The notes below the pieces were generated by a model. That model was not told the DNA's origin. It saw nothing but the letters and a program-made list of their open reading frames with translations, and ran no database searches. A program made the position numbers and the translations under genes. From Alginatibacterium sediminis (lineage in GTDB: Bacteria; Pseudomonadota; Gammaproteobacteria; Enterobacterales; Celerinatantimonadaceae): 64,000 bases of DNA. The stretch is taken from the NCBI RefSeq assembly GCF_003610775.1, contig NZ_RAQO01000006.1:248001-312000 (forward strand). The letters run 5' to 3'. Shown piece by piece: positions 24,959 to 34,161 of this stretch (its first letter is position 1; each line of letters opens with the position of its first letter).

Positions 24959-26755
24959 TTAGAAAATACTCGCGCCTTGTTCCGCACTCGAGATGCTTTC
25001 GCGAAATAAGCTAAACAAGTCGCGACCACTGCCAAAGGTTTCAACAGGTTTGTAGTCGCAGGCGTCTCGGTGTTGAATATTTTCCAATACGTTTACCTTT
25101 CCGCTCTTGCCATCCACTTCGATTAAATCACCATCTACAATTTTGGACAATAGCCCGCCTCGATTCGCTTCTGGAGTGATGTGGATTACTGCCGGTACTT
25201 TACCTGAAGCGCCCGATAATCGACCGTCGGTTAAAAGTGCCACCTTAAAGCCTTGTTTCATCAGATTGCCCATAATTGGCATTAATTTGTGTAGCTCAGG
25301 CATGCCATTAGCCGACGGCCCATTGAAACGCACCACAATCACTGAATCTTGTTGTAGTTGTCCCAATTTGTAGGCGCGTTCAACGGCGTGTTGGCAGTCA
25401 AATACGCGAGCGGGAGCTTTGATTCGCTGTTGGTCATGGGCCACTGCACTGACCTTCATGATGCCTCGCCCAAGGTTACCGCTGAGCAGTCTTAATCCGC
25501 CGGATGGACTAAAGCAATGATCATAACTAGCTAATACTTTTGTGTTGCTGCTCTGGGTTGCGTGTTGATAGTTAAGCTCTTGGTTTGCATCTAAATATGG
25601 ACTGGTCACATAGTCCTTCATGCTGCCATATACTGGATTGGCATCCATAAAAATAAGCCCGCGCTGAGCTAAGTTTGCCATTAAACTTGGTACCGCGCCG
25701 GCGTTCTGAAAATCGTTGATATCAGCGCTACCGTTGGGGTACATTTTTACGAGCATTGGCACCACTTGTGAAAGTTTGTCTAGATCATCCCAATTGATTA
25801 GCCACCCAGCAGCTTTAGCAATCGCGACTAAATGAATGGTGTGATTGGTACTGCCTCCAGCCGCTAACAAGGCTACCAAACCATTGATAACTGATTTTTC
25901 GTCCACGACATAAGCAAGTGCTTTAGGGCTGTTATTGATGGCTGAAACACTGGCAAGGTAGGTAGCAATGTGTTGAGTTAGTTTGTTACGCAAGGGGTCA
26001 TTGGGATGAACGAAAGCTGAGCCTGGTAGCATTAAGCCCATGGCTTCCAATACCAGTTGGTTGGTGTTTGCGGTTCCGAAAAAAGTACAGGTACCAGCGC
26101 TATGGTAAGACTTACATTCCATAGCTAACAAGTTTGATTTATCAATTTCTCCTGCAACAAACTGCTGGCGAGTTTTTACTTTTTCATCGTTGCTTACACC
26201 ACTGGCCATTGGTCCAGATGGCACAAATGCCGTCGGTAAATGGCCAAAAGCAAGAGCGCCGATAAGCTGACCCGGGGCTATTTTATCGCAGACACCTAAT
26301 AATAAGGTGCCGTCAAAGGTGTTATGACTTAATGAAATGGCAGTGGCTTGGGCGATTAGGTCACGCGAAAACAGTGACAGTTCCATGCCTTGATTGCCTT
26401 GGGTAATCCCATCACACATAGCCGGAACACCGCCGGCGATTTGAGCGCTATTACCTAGACTGGTAACTGCGCCCTTTATTATTTCTGGGTAGTTGGAATA
26501 AGGTTGATGCGCACTTAACATGTCGTTGTAAGAAGTGACGATGCCTAAGTTAGTTTTGGTGAAATCTAAAATGGCTACTTTATCCGCATCGCTGCTAGCG
26601 GCAACGGTGTGCGCCAAATTTCCACAACCTAGACCACTACGTTGTTTACCTTTGTTAGCTTGAGCTTTGATGTTGTTGAGGTATGTTCTACGGCTTTGCT
26701 TACTTCGTTGGATTATCACTTTAGCCACTTCGGCTACCACAGCATTAATCGTCAT
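24959..26755 (-). CDS. edd: 6-phosphogluconate dehydratase (Entner-Doudoroff)
   Basis: A 598-residue IlvD/Edd family iron-sulfur dehydratase. Typical segments: LGIVTSYNDMLSAHQPYSNYPEIIK, AGGVPAMCDGITQGNQGMELSLFSRD, GVCDKIAPGQLIGALAFGHLP, CTFFGTANTNQL and LLTDGRLSGASGKVPAVIHITPEA. Cysteines in these segments bind the [4Fe-4S] cluster. It turns 6-phosphogluconate into 2-keto-3-deoxy-6-phosphogluconate. It is the last gene of the gluconate operon, 24 bases after gluconokinase. The aldolase gene (eda) is not in the window. Confidence 0.95.
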   Translation of the reverse strand: MTINAVVAEVAKVIIQRSKQSRRTYLNNIKAQANKGKQRSGLGCGNLAHTVAASSDADKVAILDFTKTNLGIVTSYNDMLSAHQPYSNYPEIIKGAVTSLGNSAQIAGGVPAMCDGITQGNQGMELSLFSRDLIAQATAISLSHNTFDGTLLLGVCDKIAPGQLIGALAFGHLPTAFVPSGPMASGVSNDEKVKTRQQFVAGEIDKSNLLAMECKSYHSAGTCTFFGTANTNQLVLEAMGLMLPGSAFVHPNDPLRNKLTQHIATYLASVSAINNSPKALAYVVDEKSVINGLVALLAAGGSTNHTIHLVAIAKAAGWLINWDDLDKLSQVVPMLVKMYPNGSADINDFQNAGAVPSLMANLAQRGLIFMDANPVYGSMKDYVTSPYLDANQELNYQHATQSSNTKVLASYDHCFSPSGGLRLLSGNLGRGIMKVSAVAHDQQRIKAPARVFDCQHAVERAYKLGQLQQDSVIVVRFNGPSANGMPELHKLMPIMGNLMKQGFKVALLTDGRLSGASGKVPAVIHITPEANRGGLLSKIVDGDLIEVDGKSGKVNVLENIQHRDACDYKPVETFGSGRDLFSLFRESISSAEQGASIF

Positions 26756-26779
26756 TGTGTAGGTCCTATATTTGAGCGC

Positions 26780-27271
26780 TTAAAGCGCTTTAATTTTGGC
26801 TAAAATCTCTTGAATCATTTGTTTTGGAGCTTGTTTCAAACTAACGTGTATTGCTTCTCGCTCTGAGGGTTCAACTAGCGCTTTAAATTGGCTCTCTAGC
26901 ATGCTTGGCCCCTTAAAATAATGGTTCTTTCGACTACTCATTCGCGACCAGATAGTGTCAAAATCGCCTTTGAGATAGACAAACTGAAGCTCGCTACACT
27001 GGCGACGTAAGATATTGCGATACTCGGGTTTTAACGCTGAGCACGCGAGTACCAGATTTGGCTGCTCAAGAATCAATTCGCTAAGTTTGAGTAGCCAAGA
27101 CTGTCGGTCGTCATCAGTTAGTGGTGCACCGCTTTGCATTTTTTCAATATTGCTTTGGCTGTGGTAGTCATCTCCATCGAAAAAATTAAGGTCTAAGGCT
27201 TTTGCCAAAGCCTTACCGATCGATGACTTACCACATCCTGAAACGCCCATAACGACGACTTTTGTTTTCAT
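26780..27271 (-). CDS. gntK: Gluconokinase
   Basis: A 163-residue thermoresistant-type gluconate kinase: Walker A GVSGCGKSS near residue 8, then FFDGDDYHSQSNIEKMQSGAPLTDDDRQSWL, LACSALKPEYRNILR, and FVYLKGDFDTIWSRMSSRKNHYF. It makes 6-phosphogluconate for Edd. A start 48 bases upstream is possible in frame but adds a hydrophobic tail not found in the family; I use the ATG at 27269-27271. It lies 35 bases after the TRAP large subunit in the same operon. Confidence 0.93.
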   Translation of the reverse strand: MKTKVVVMGVSGCGKSSIGKALAKALDLNFFDGDDYHSQSNIEKMQSGAPLTDDDRQSWLLKLSELILEQPNLVLACSALKPEYRNILRRQCSELQFVYLKGDFDTIWSRMSSRKNHYFKGPSMLESQFKALVEPSEREAIHVSLKQAPKQMIQEILAKIKAL

Positions 27272-27306
27272 GGAGTTCACTTTAACTAAAGGGATAATCG
27301 ATATGC

Positions 27307-28629
27307 TTACTGCCACCACAACGCCAGCTTAGGAAACAGAATGACCAAGGTAAGCACTGAGATTTGCAGGGCAATAAAGGGTAGTAGTGCTGTGAAAATT
27401 TCGCCTAAACTGATGTCTTTGGGGGCAACTGATTTTAAGTAGAAGGCTGCTGGTCCAAAAGGTGGCGATAAAAAAGCAACTTGCATATTGAGACAAAAAA
27501 CTACACCAAACCATACTGGATCCATGCCTAAGCCTATGATAATAGGTACAAAAATAGGCATTGTTAGTAGTGCAACGCCTACCCAATCTAGAAACATACC
27601 CAACACAAACAAGATGACCATCATAATAATGAGGGTGGTCATTGCATCGCCACCACTAAGCGTGAGAATACTGGTCTCAACGAAATCGATACCGCCCATC
27701 AGGTTATAGACCCCGACTAAAGCGGAGGCTCCAATCCCTATCCACATAATCATGCCGCAAGTGCGCATGGTTGCTATGGTTGATTCTTTAAGCATGTTCC
27801 AATTGAGTTCTTTACGTATCGCAGCACTAATTGCGATACCGACAACACCTAAAGCTGAAGCTTCGGTTACAGATGCAACACCGGTGTAAATACTACCGAG
27901 TACGGTTGCGACTGAAAGCAGCGGAAAAAAAAGTGCTTTGAAGAAACTAGGGTTATTTTGAGCATCGCGCGCAAGTTCTTCTTCGCTGGGGAGTGGCGCT
28001 AAACTCGGGTTAAGTTTGCAGCGAATTAACACATAAGCGATATAAAATAGGGCGAGGATTAATGCCGGTAAAAATGAGGCTTTGAATAAATCGCCAATTG
28101 ATACTGAGGCCGATAAGCCGTAGATTATCAATACAATGCTTGGAGGCAACATGGTGCCTAGAGCACCGCCGGCACAAGTGGTACCAATAGCTAGTTTGCG
28201 ATCGTAACCCAAGCGCAGCATTTGTGGCAGTGCGATAATACCCAACAATACCGTTTCACCTCCAATAACCCCCGACATAGAGGCTAAAATCACGGCGACG
28301 ATTAAGGTTTGTACCGCCACACCGCCACGCACTCGACGTCCAACTGATTTCATCGCATCGAATAAGTCTCTAGCGATCCCTGAACGGTCTAATAGCGCGG
28401 CCATTAATACAAACATAGGCACAGCTAAAAACACATAACCGCTAACGAAGCTGAAAATTCGACTAGTAACCAGAGGTAGGGCATCGACTCCAAACCAGCC
28501 GAGCGTAAAAATCAGTGCGACTAAACCGGTGACAAACGCTAGTTGCATACCCGTTAACAGTAAGCCAATCATCAGTACCAGCATCAGCAAACTACCGTAT
28601 GCAATACCGAGCGAAGATAAATCAAACAT
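27307..28629 (-). CDS. TRAP transporter large permease (DctM type)
   Basis: A 440-residue inner membrane protein with about 12 spans and DctM-type motifs (LLTGMQLAFVTGLVAL, VPMFVLMAALLDRSG, GVIGGETVLLGIIALPQMLRLGYDRKLAIGTTCAGGALGTMLPPSIVLIIYG). The ATG has AGGAAG in front and overlaps the stop codon of the small subunit by 8 bases. With gntK and edd behind it and GntR operators before the operon, sodium-driven uptake of gluconate (or a similar sugar acid) is the likely role. Confidence 0.92.
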   Translation of the reverse strand: MFDLSSLGIAYGSLLMLVLMIGLLLTGMQLAFVTGLVALIFTLGWFGVDALPLVTSRIFSFVSGYVFLAVPMFVLMAALLDRSGIARDLFDAMKSVGRRVRGGVAVQTLIVAVILASMSGVIGGETVLLGIIALPQMLRLGYDRKLAIGTTCAGGALGTMLPPSIVLIIYGLSASVSIGDLFKASFLPALILALFYIAYVLIRCKLNPSLAPLPSEEELARDAQNNPSFFKALFFPLLSVATVLGSIYTGVASVTEASALGVVGIAISAAIRKELNWNMLKESTIATMRTCGMIMWIGIGASALVGVYNLMGGIDFVETSILTLSGGDAMTTLIIMMVILFVLGMFLDWVGVALLTMPIFVPIIIGLGMDPVWFGVVFCLNMQVAFLSPPFGPAAFYLKSVAPKDISLGEIFTALLPFIALQISVLTLVILFPKLALWWQ

Positions 28630-29167
28630 CGTCTTCTTCCTGTAATCCTTGGATTTCACTAATTAAGTGCAGCGTGAACTGAATAAACATCAGACTCACG
28701 GTCACGAGAATTAAGCCCTTGAGTAGGGCTGGGAATGGGGGATCCCAAGCAGTACCTGAGGTTTCAAGACGCATCTCTCCCCATGGTGTAAACCAAGAGT
28801 TACTAACCATTTGCCATGCCGCAAAGACCAAAAGCCCGCTGAATAACAATCCAGCCAAATGATGGAAGATGTTTAGGTAGCGTTTAGTTCTAGCTGATAC
28901 CGAGTCATAAATTAAAACAACGCGCACATGTTTGTCGGTTGCTAATGCGTAAGCGCCGCCAATGACAAATAGTGACCCTCCAAGAAACGAAGCCGTTTCA
29001 TGGACCCAGATTGTCGGCGAATTGAATACATAGCGACTAAGTACTTCGTAAAATGAGATAAGGACAGTAAAAGCAAATAGTAGGCTGAGTAGCTCGCTTA
29101 CTTTGGCTATCGATCTGTCTAAGATATTGTTAGGCCTTGGGGCCTCAATGTTGTCTGAGCTATTCAT
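28622..29167 (-). CDS. TRAP transporter small permease (DctQ type)
   Basis: A 181-residue membrane protein with four predicted spans, including TVLISFYEVLSRYVFNSPTIWVHETASFLGGSLFVIGGAYALATDKHVRV, the core DctQ signature. It pairs with the DctM subunit, with which it overlaps by 8 bases, and lies 55 bases after the binding protein gene. The C-terminus is acidic (QEEDDV). Confidence 0.92.
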   Translation of the reverse strand: MNSSDNIEAPRPNNILDRSIAKVSELLSLLFAFTVLISFYEVLSRYVFNSPTIWVHETASFLGGSLFVIGGAYALATDKHVRVVLIYDSVSARTKRYLNIFHHLAGLLFSGLLVFAAWQMVSNSWFTPWGEMRLETSGTAWDPPFPALLKGLILVTVSLMFIQFTLHLISEIQGLQEEDDV

Positions 29168-29222
29168 ATGAAAAATCCGAAATTGTAGGGAGTACGACTT
29201 ACTCCCCCTACGTAATAGCTTG

Positions 29223-30239
29223 TTATAGAAGACCAGAGTCTTTTAGATAAGTTGTAATTGATTCATATACTTTTTGTGCGTTTGGTGAGCGCTGGGCATA
29301 TTTTTCCCACTCACCCATGGCAATGTTACGAAACTTTTTACGTTCATCAGCTGACCAGTCATGTATTGTGATATCGGGATTAGCTTGAGCTTCTTTAACC
29401 GCCATTTGGTCTGCGATACTGAGTTGAGTGGTAATGTCCTGAGCAAAGTCACGTACTGAAACGGTCATTATTTCTTGCAGATCAGCCGGCAATTTGTCCC
29501 ACTTCTTTTGGCTCATCGAGATATCGATGGTTGGCAGTGAGTGGAAGCCAGGCTGAACAGGGTGAGGTGCTATGTCGTTCATACCTGCTTTGTGGTTAGT
29601 GGAAAATACGGTGTAGTCAGCCGCATCGATAACGCCTTTACTTAGGCCGGTAAAAACTTCAGAACCGGGTAAATTAACCGGGGCAGCTCCAGCGGCAGCA
29701 AAAATTTGTTGGACCAAGCCTTCTGGTGCGCGAAGTTTCAGGCCTTTTAAGTCATCAACGCCATCCAGCGGTACTTTGGATACAAAAGCCTCAACACCAG
29801 TGGTTGAGCCGCCTAAATACTTCACTCCATAGGGCGCATACAGTTCAGTCATCAATTCATAGCCACCGCCATAATTAATATATTGCAACAATTGGCTGGT
29901 GTCAGACCAAGCTCCAACCATGTTACCAATCAGTCCAAAGGCTGGATCTTTACCTGAAAAGTAGCCCGTTGCGGTGATATGACCGTCAAGTACGCCCATT
30001 CTGATGGCATCCAAGGTTTCAGTATGTTTGACCACTGAGGCGACCGGTAGCAGGTCTATATCGATGCGACCTCCAGACATAAGCTCTACACGCTCGGTCC
30101 ATTCCTTCTGAACTTGGAAGTTTTTATCACCTGATGGGTCGCTAGATTGGAACTTGTAATTGAACTCAGCTGCAAATACTGAAGACGACAGTAGGGCAAG
30201 TGCAATAGCACTGGTGATGGTGCTTACTTTAGTTGTCAT
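29223..30239 (-). CDS. TRAP transporter substrate-binding protein (DctP type), gluconate likely
   Basis: A 338-residue periplasmic protein with a Sec signal peptide (cleavage near residue 23, SVFA-AEF). DctP features include FKVQKEWTERV-like FQVQKEWTERVELMSGGRI, the LKGLKLRAPEG segment with the ligand-pairing arginine (R169 or near), and a GLSKGVIDAADYTV loop. It is the first gene of the dctPQM-gntK-edd operon, behind two GntR operators. Ligand assignment to gluconate rests on this context only. Confidence 0.9.
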   Translation of the reverse strand: MTTKVSTITSAIALALLSSSVFAAEFNYKFQSSDPSGDKNFQVQKEWTERVELMSGGRIDIDLLPVASVVKHTETLDAIRMGVLDGHITATGYFSGKDPAFGLIGNMVGAWSDTSQLLQYINYGGGYELMTELYAPYGVKYLGGSTTGVEAFVSKVPLDGVDDLKGLKLRAPEGLVQQIFAAAGAAPVNLPGSEVFTGLSKGVIDAADYTVFSTNHKAGMNDIAPHPVQPGFHSLPTIDISMSQKKWDKLPADLQEIMTVSVRDFAQDITTQLSIADQMAVKEAQANPDITIHDWSADERKKFRNIAMGEWEKYAQRSPNAQKVYESITTYLKDSGLL

Positions 30240-30270
30240 GAGTTAATCCTTTACTCTGGTAGCTAAACCG

Positions 30271-30286
30271 GTGTTACCGGGAACAC
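30271..30286. promoter_or_regulatory. GntR operator 1
   Basis: GTGTTACCGGGAACAC is palindromic apart from one base pair and matches the GntR operator core TGTTACCGGTAACA. It lies 32 bases upstream of the TRAP binding protein start. Confidence 0.85.
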
Positions 30287-30293
30287 GAGCAAA

Positions 30294-30305
30294 GTTACCG
30301 GTAAC
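30294..30305. promoter_or_regulatory. GntR operator 2
   Basis: GTTACCGGTAAC is a perfect 12-bp palindrome identical to the GntR core. Its centre is about 21 bp (two turns) from that of operator 1, suitable for cooperative binding. Confidence 0.9.
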
Positions 30306-30499
30306 ATTGAGTAACATCTTAGACATTGGTCACAATTAGTTTAAAAAATGCACATTTATCTGTAAGTAAGGTCTTTTCAAGTTTATGGCGACTCTTATTG
30401 GAAATCAGCTCTACTCAATGACAAGCTTTTTTATACAAAGAATGAAAGACTTAGTATTGGTGTATGCTTACGAGAATTGGGTTTTCGGCAGGGTAAAGT

Positions 30500-30898
30500 G
30501 TGTTTAAGAACGTTCTAGTCCTTGGATGTGGTTGTTTGTTTGGTGTTGCTGGACACTATATCTATATAAATGTTCCAGATGCTGATGGGCATGCCGCGCG
30601 TCATATAGTGACGGAGATTGGCCGTAATCTGGAGCAAGAAATTAGTGAGGATAATTACAGTTGCGGGCTATACGAGCAGCAAACTGTAGGTTCGGTACTT
30701 AGCGACATGCTCAGCTCTAGCATTGCGCATAAACTCAATCCTTTGTCAGCGGGGTGTTTCGAAACAACTTGCTCATTATCGGTGAGCTATTGCAGGCCAT
30801 GGCAAACTCAGGAATGTAATCAAACTTTTTTGATCTATCAACGAGACCAAAATGATGATGCCATTTTAGGTTCGTTTAAGTGTATAGATTTGCCATAA
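30500..30898 (+). CDS. Hypothetical cysteine-rich membrane-anchored or secreted protein
   Basis: A 132-residue protein I do not recognise. It begins at a GTG with AGGG in front. Residues 4-22 are hydrophobic with GCGCLFG, either a membrane anchor or a signal sequence whose Cys10 or Cys12 could be a lipidation site. The rest is polar and rich in cysteine (nine in all, for example in CFETTC, YC and ECN), suggesting disulfides in the periplasm. It is followed by an LprI-like gene on the same strand, 49 bases away. Confidence 0.55.
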   Translation: MFKNVLVLGCGCLFGVAGHYIYINVPDADGHAARHIVTEIGRNLEQEISEDNYSCGLYEQQTVGSVLSDMLSSSIAHKLNPLSAGCFETTCSLSVSYCRPWQTQECNQTFLIYQRDQNDDAILGSFKCIDLP

Positions 30899-30947
30899 TT
30901 GAGGGAAATCGCAGCTTTTAAGCGACGTTTAATCCAAAAGGAATGAA

Positions 30948-31355
30948 ATGAAAAAGTACTTAGTTCTATATCTAATATTTTCCTTTCACAGTGCGTTTGC
31001 CTCCAATGAAGTGGTTGATTGTGAGAATGCAGTCTCTACACCAGACATTAACTATTGCGAAGGGCTAGAACTTGCAAAAGCAGAACAGCAAATGCAGCGT
31101 TACTTAGAAACGAGCCTATCGCATAACAGCTTTGATCAGCCTTTGGTCGACGCGATAGGACAGGCTCAAGTTAAGTGGCTAGCCTATCGTGAAGCTCACT
31201 GTGATGCTGTTTATACCATGTGGAGAGAAGGCAGTATTCGCGGATTGATGTCTTTATCGTGCCAAATAAAGCTTACCAAACAGCGCAGTTTCGATCTGTG
31301 GGAAAATTACTTAACCTATATGGATAGCACTCCACCGGTGTTAGAACAACCGTAG
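30948..31355 (+). CDS. LprI/DUF1311-family periplasmic protein
   Basis: A 135-residue protein with a signal peptide (MKKYLVLYLIFSFHSAFAS). The mature part has the DUF1311 (lysozyme inhibitor LprI N-terminal) pattern: DCENAVSTPDINYCEGLELAKAEQQMQRYLE, then QAQVKWLAYREAHCDA, GSIRGLMSLSCQIKLTKQRSFDLW, with four conserved cysteines for two disulfides. Family members are periplasmic and some inhibit lysozyme; the function here is unknown. Confidence 0.75.
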   Translation: MKKYLVLYLIFSFHSAFASNEVVDCENAVSTPDINYCEGLELAKAEQQMQRYLETSLSHNSFDQPLVDAIGQAQVKWLAYREAHCDAVYTMWREGSIRGLMSLSCQIKLTKQRSFDLWENYLTYMDSTPPVLEQP

Positions 31356-31412
31356 TAACGGCCAATTGGAACTATTGGAAATCCAGTTTGGGAAAGTATG
31401 TATCAATTCGCA

Positions 31413-31982
31413 TCACATTCGGTCTAGTACATCTTTTACCGAAGCTCGGAACGAATTGAGCTGAACCCTTAGTTCTTTGCACTCCTGATCTTGCCAACAA
31501 AAGATTTCAGTCTTTTTTTGCTCAAACTCTACATCAGTGAGATAACTTAGCTCTTCCCCATAGAGGTACATTTGCTCGGTTGTATTTCTTAGCCCCTCGA
31601 TGACGATGCTTTCACCTGAAGCTAACTCACAGATAAGTTTTTCTACAGCGTTTATTTGCCCCATGGCGATTGAACCTTTGATTGATGAAAAAACTGACTT
31701 AAAACGATCCGCCAAGCCGTAAAGCTTAGTGCAAACTTCATGTTCATTGTAGCTGCCTATTAGCGCACTCGGAGCTTGTTTTAGGTGGACGGAAAGTTGT
31801 TGTGAGCTAGGGATTTGTTTGCTGGCGTTGATATAAACGATCGTCAATTCAATTGACCTTTCCATCTGAGTTTGTACTCCAAGCAGAACCTCACGTATTT
31901 CTGTTCTATTGGCTTTATCTTTTGCCGGCAGCGCAATAATCAAATCAGAGAAGGTGCTTACAATTTTATCTAGCAGTAACAT
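31413..31982 (-). CDS. Hypothetical protein, probably helical and cytoplasmic
   Basis: A 189-residue protein with no family I can name. It has no signal peptide or membrane span, begins MLLLDKIVSTFSDLIIALPAKDKANRTEIREVLLGVQTQME and appears mostly alpha-helical, with two regions that could form coiled coils or a helical bundle (20-60 and 85-130). It stands alone between an LprI-like gene (convergent) and a TDT carrier, with no operon partner. Confidence 0.55.
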   Translation of the reverse strand: MLLLDKIVSTFSDLIIALPAKDKANRTEIREVLLGVQTQMERSIELTIVYINASKQIPSSQQLSVHLKQAPSALIGSYNEHEVCTKLYGLADRFKSVFSSIKGSIAMGQINAVEKLICELASGESIVIEGLRNTTEQMYLYGEELSYLTDVEFEQKKTEIFCWQDQECKELRVQLNSFRASVKDVLDRM

Positions 31983-32205
31983 ATAGTCTCCAAAACTGTT
32001 TACAGGCAGCTTATTTGTTCGCCTAAATCTCTAAATCAAAAAACTAATAAGCTTAGCCCTTATTGAAAATGGTTCGCGACTAGCGCGCCTCCTTTGAGTA
32101 TAGTTCAGCAAATTAGCTTGTTGAGTTTTAGCTCATGCAAGGCATCTCAGATAAACGCTTACTTTTACGAATCGACTTACGCTCATTTGGCAGTCACGCT
32201 CAGTA

Positions 32206-33162
32206 TTAAGGGATTTTGGCAAGCCGTCTGCCGCTGTAGAATTTAAGGTATCTAATAATAACGTAGAGTAACATTGCGCTAGCAATGGCAAGTTCCAACC
32301 AGTATAGAGCTTGAATAATACCCAAAGCCGTTGAGCTAGTCTCCATGGTTTGCATGTAAGTATGTAGCTTTATAAGTGCGGTGGCACTCACGACCAATGG
32401 GAAGGTAAACGCAGCTACGGCGGGTGTGAAGTCCAGTTTTATCAATTCAAATAGGGCGATGTAGACCGCAATGGTCATTGAAATTGCGATGACGCTTAAA
32501 CCAAGTATTAGGCCGTTGTTTAACTCTAAACCTGAGTCCAAGAAGCCGGCTAGTATTAAGCTGGCTGGGGTTGCCATAATCGCAAGGATAGGCCGCTGTG
32601 CAATGGGGAGTTGTTGGCTTTTTAGTCTCAGCATGATCAACGGTAGTAACAAGGCATATGCCAACAGGGCTCCATACAAAATTAAAGTCAAAAGCAAATT
32701 TGGCAAGGGAACTGGACTGACCAAGACTAACAGCACAAATCCTATTGGCGGTATAAACCAGCAGGGAATCATTTGAGCAAAGCTAAAGTCTTTCCACCTG
32801 CTCGCAATAAATCCAATGGACAAAGCAAGTTGTAGGCAAAAGGCTAGCACATTTAGGCTAAGTGCAAGTCCTAAATGGTAATCTGCGATAGACGCATTGA
32901 TCACCATTATTGCCATGGTGATAACCGGTAACATGGCGCCAGCTACAGGATTTTTTAACTCATTAAGTAAAAGGGAAGGGCTAAGTACAAACTTTAATAC
33001 GACTGGTAAAAGAACCAGCAAGGCTAATAAGGCGGATAAATGTTGGACCACACTGTCACTTGGTATAATGGCTTCCCAAGTTAAACCTAAGCTTGCAATC
33101 GCTAGTGCTAAACCTGATTGCGGGCTTGGCACCGAACTTAGTTTGTGTCTTAGCGATTTCAT
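32206..33162 (-). CDS. TDT/SLAC1-family transporter (TehA-like)
   Basis: A 318-residue membrane protein with about ten spans. The VPSPQSGLALAIASLGLTWE start, PCWFIPPIGFVLLVL in the middle and LDFTPAVAAFTFPLVVSATAL near the end match the tellurite-resistance/dicarboxylate transporter (TDT) family, whose TehA members are homologues of the plant anion channel SLAC1. Substrates in the family include C4-dicarboxylates, sulfite, tellurite and anions; nothing here narrows it. It has no operon partner. Confidence 0.8.
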   Translation of the reverse strand: MKSLRHKLSSVPSPQSGLALAIASLGLTWEAIIPSDSVVQHLSALLALLVLLPVVLKFVLSPSLLLNELKNPVAGAMLPVITMAIMVINASIADYHLGLALSLNVLAFCLQLALSIGFIASRWKDFSFAQMIPCWFIPPIGFVLLVLVSPVPLPNLLLTLILYGALLAYALLLPLIMLRLKSQQLPIAQRPILAIMATPASLILAGFLDSGLELNNGLILGLSVIAISMTIAVYIALFELIKLDFTPAVAAFTFPLVVSATALIKLHTYMQTMETSSTALGIIQALYWLELAIASAMLLYVIIRYLKFYSGRRLAKIP

Positions 33163-33304
33163 GATTATTAATTCCTAGCTTAGTAACGTGGCAATTTAGT
33201 TTTAGGGCTCAATGATGCGATCTGATACTAACGCAATAAGGGGTCAAAAATCATGATGTAAACATGTTACGGATTGTAAATCCTAAAGAGCGTTTTCCAA
33301 ATCC

Positions 33305-33988
33305 TCACCATTGATGAACGCTGCCATCCCAATTGTAGAAGGTGCCATTACGCTCGGAGGTCAAACCTTGGATAAGTTTTACAATACCTGTAACGCTTTG
33401 CTCAACCGTTAGCTCTGCGTTATCACCGCCCATATCGGTTTTTACCCATCCCGGATGAATAGGGTTAACACAAAAGCCTAATGGTCCAAGTTCTTGAGAC
33501 AAAGTGTGCATCACTTTATTGGTTGCCGCTTTCGAGCTTCGATAAGCGTACATACCTGTTCCTGTATGACTCAGCGCTCCCATTTGGCTAGAGACGGTGA
33601 TTATCCGCGGATTGGCGCTTTGCTTTAAATTGGGGATAAATGCCCGACTCACAAGGAAAGGGGAAATGGTGTTTACTTCAAAAACTTTTAACCATTGCTG
33701 CGGGTCACTATCATCTAGATTTTGATGTTCATCGCCTTTGATACCGGCATTGTTGATCAGAATGTCCAAGCGGGTCGCTTTAAGTTGCTCTTGTAGTGAC
33801 GCAATGGCCTCTGGGTCGGTGACTTCTAAGGGGTAAAGGCTTAATTCGCCAGTTGCTTTTAAAGCCTCAAGTGCCGCACTGGCTTGTCCGCGATAGGTAG
33901 CAATAACACGAGAGCCAAGGTGCAAAAACTGACGGCTTAGCTCTAGTCCGATCCCGCGTGAAGCGCCTGTAATTAAAACTGTTTCCAT
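33305..33988 (-). CDS. Short-chain dehydrogenase/reductase
   Basis: A 227-residue SDR with the cofactor motif TGASRGIG (7-14), NNAG near residue 80, catalytic Ser in TVSSQMG, and the YxxxK pair in YAYRSSK. The C-terminal HPGWVKTDMGG and lack of extra domains resemble the C-factor/YciK-like NAD(P)-dependent group. It is a single gene between the carrier and the pyrimidine operon; substrate unknown. Confidence 0.85.
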   Translation of the reverse strand: METVLITGASRGIGLELSRQFLHLGSRVIATYRGQASAALEALKATGELSLYPLEVTDPEAIASLQEQLKATRLDILINNAGIKGDEHQNLDDSDPQQWLKVFEVNTISPFLVSRAFIPNLKQSANPRIITVSSQMGALSHTGTGMYAYRSSKAATNKVMHTLSQELGPLGFCVNPIHPGWVKTDMGGDNAELTVEQSVTGIVKLIQGLTSERNGTFYNWDGSVHQW

Positions 33989-34121
33989 TTACTGTTCAAC
34001 CCAGAAAGTCCCATTTAAGTCCCTTTAATTTAGCATTCATCATCTAAAAAGTAAGGGCTTGTTTAAATCTAAAAGATAAGGAAGTTCTATGTTTTGCTAT
34101 TTGGAGATATGCGATCAATAA

Positions 34122-34143
34122 AGCGCGACTAGAGTGCCGCGCC
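34122..34143 (-). terminator. Possible terminator of the pyrimidine operon
   Basis: On the minus strand a 5-bp all-GC stem (GCGCG / CGCGC) with a 10-base loop is followed by TTTATT, about 20 bases behind the stop codon of the last gene. The stem is short, so confidence is low. Confidence 0.35.
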
Positions 34144-34161
34144 ATAATATTTTTCGTTGGT

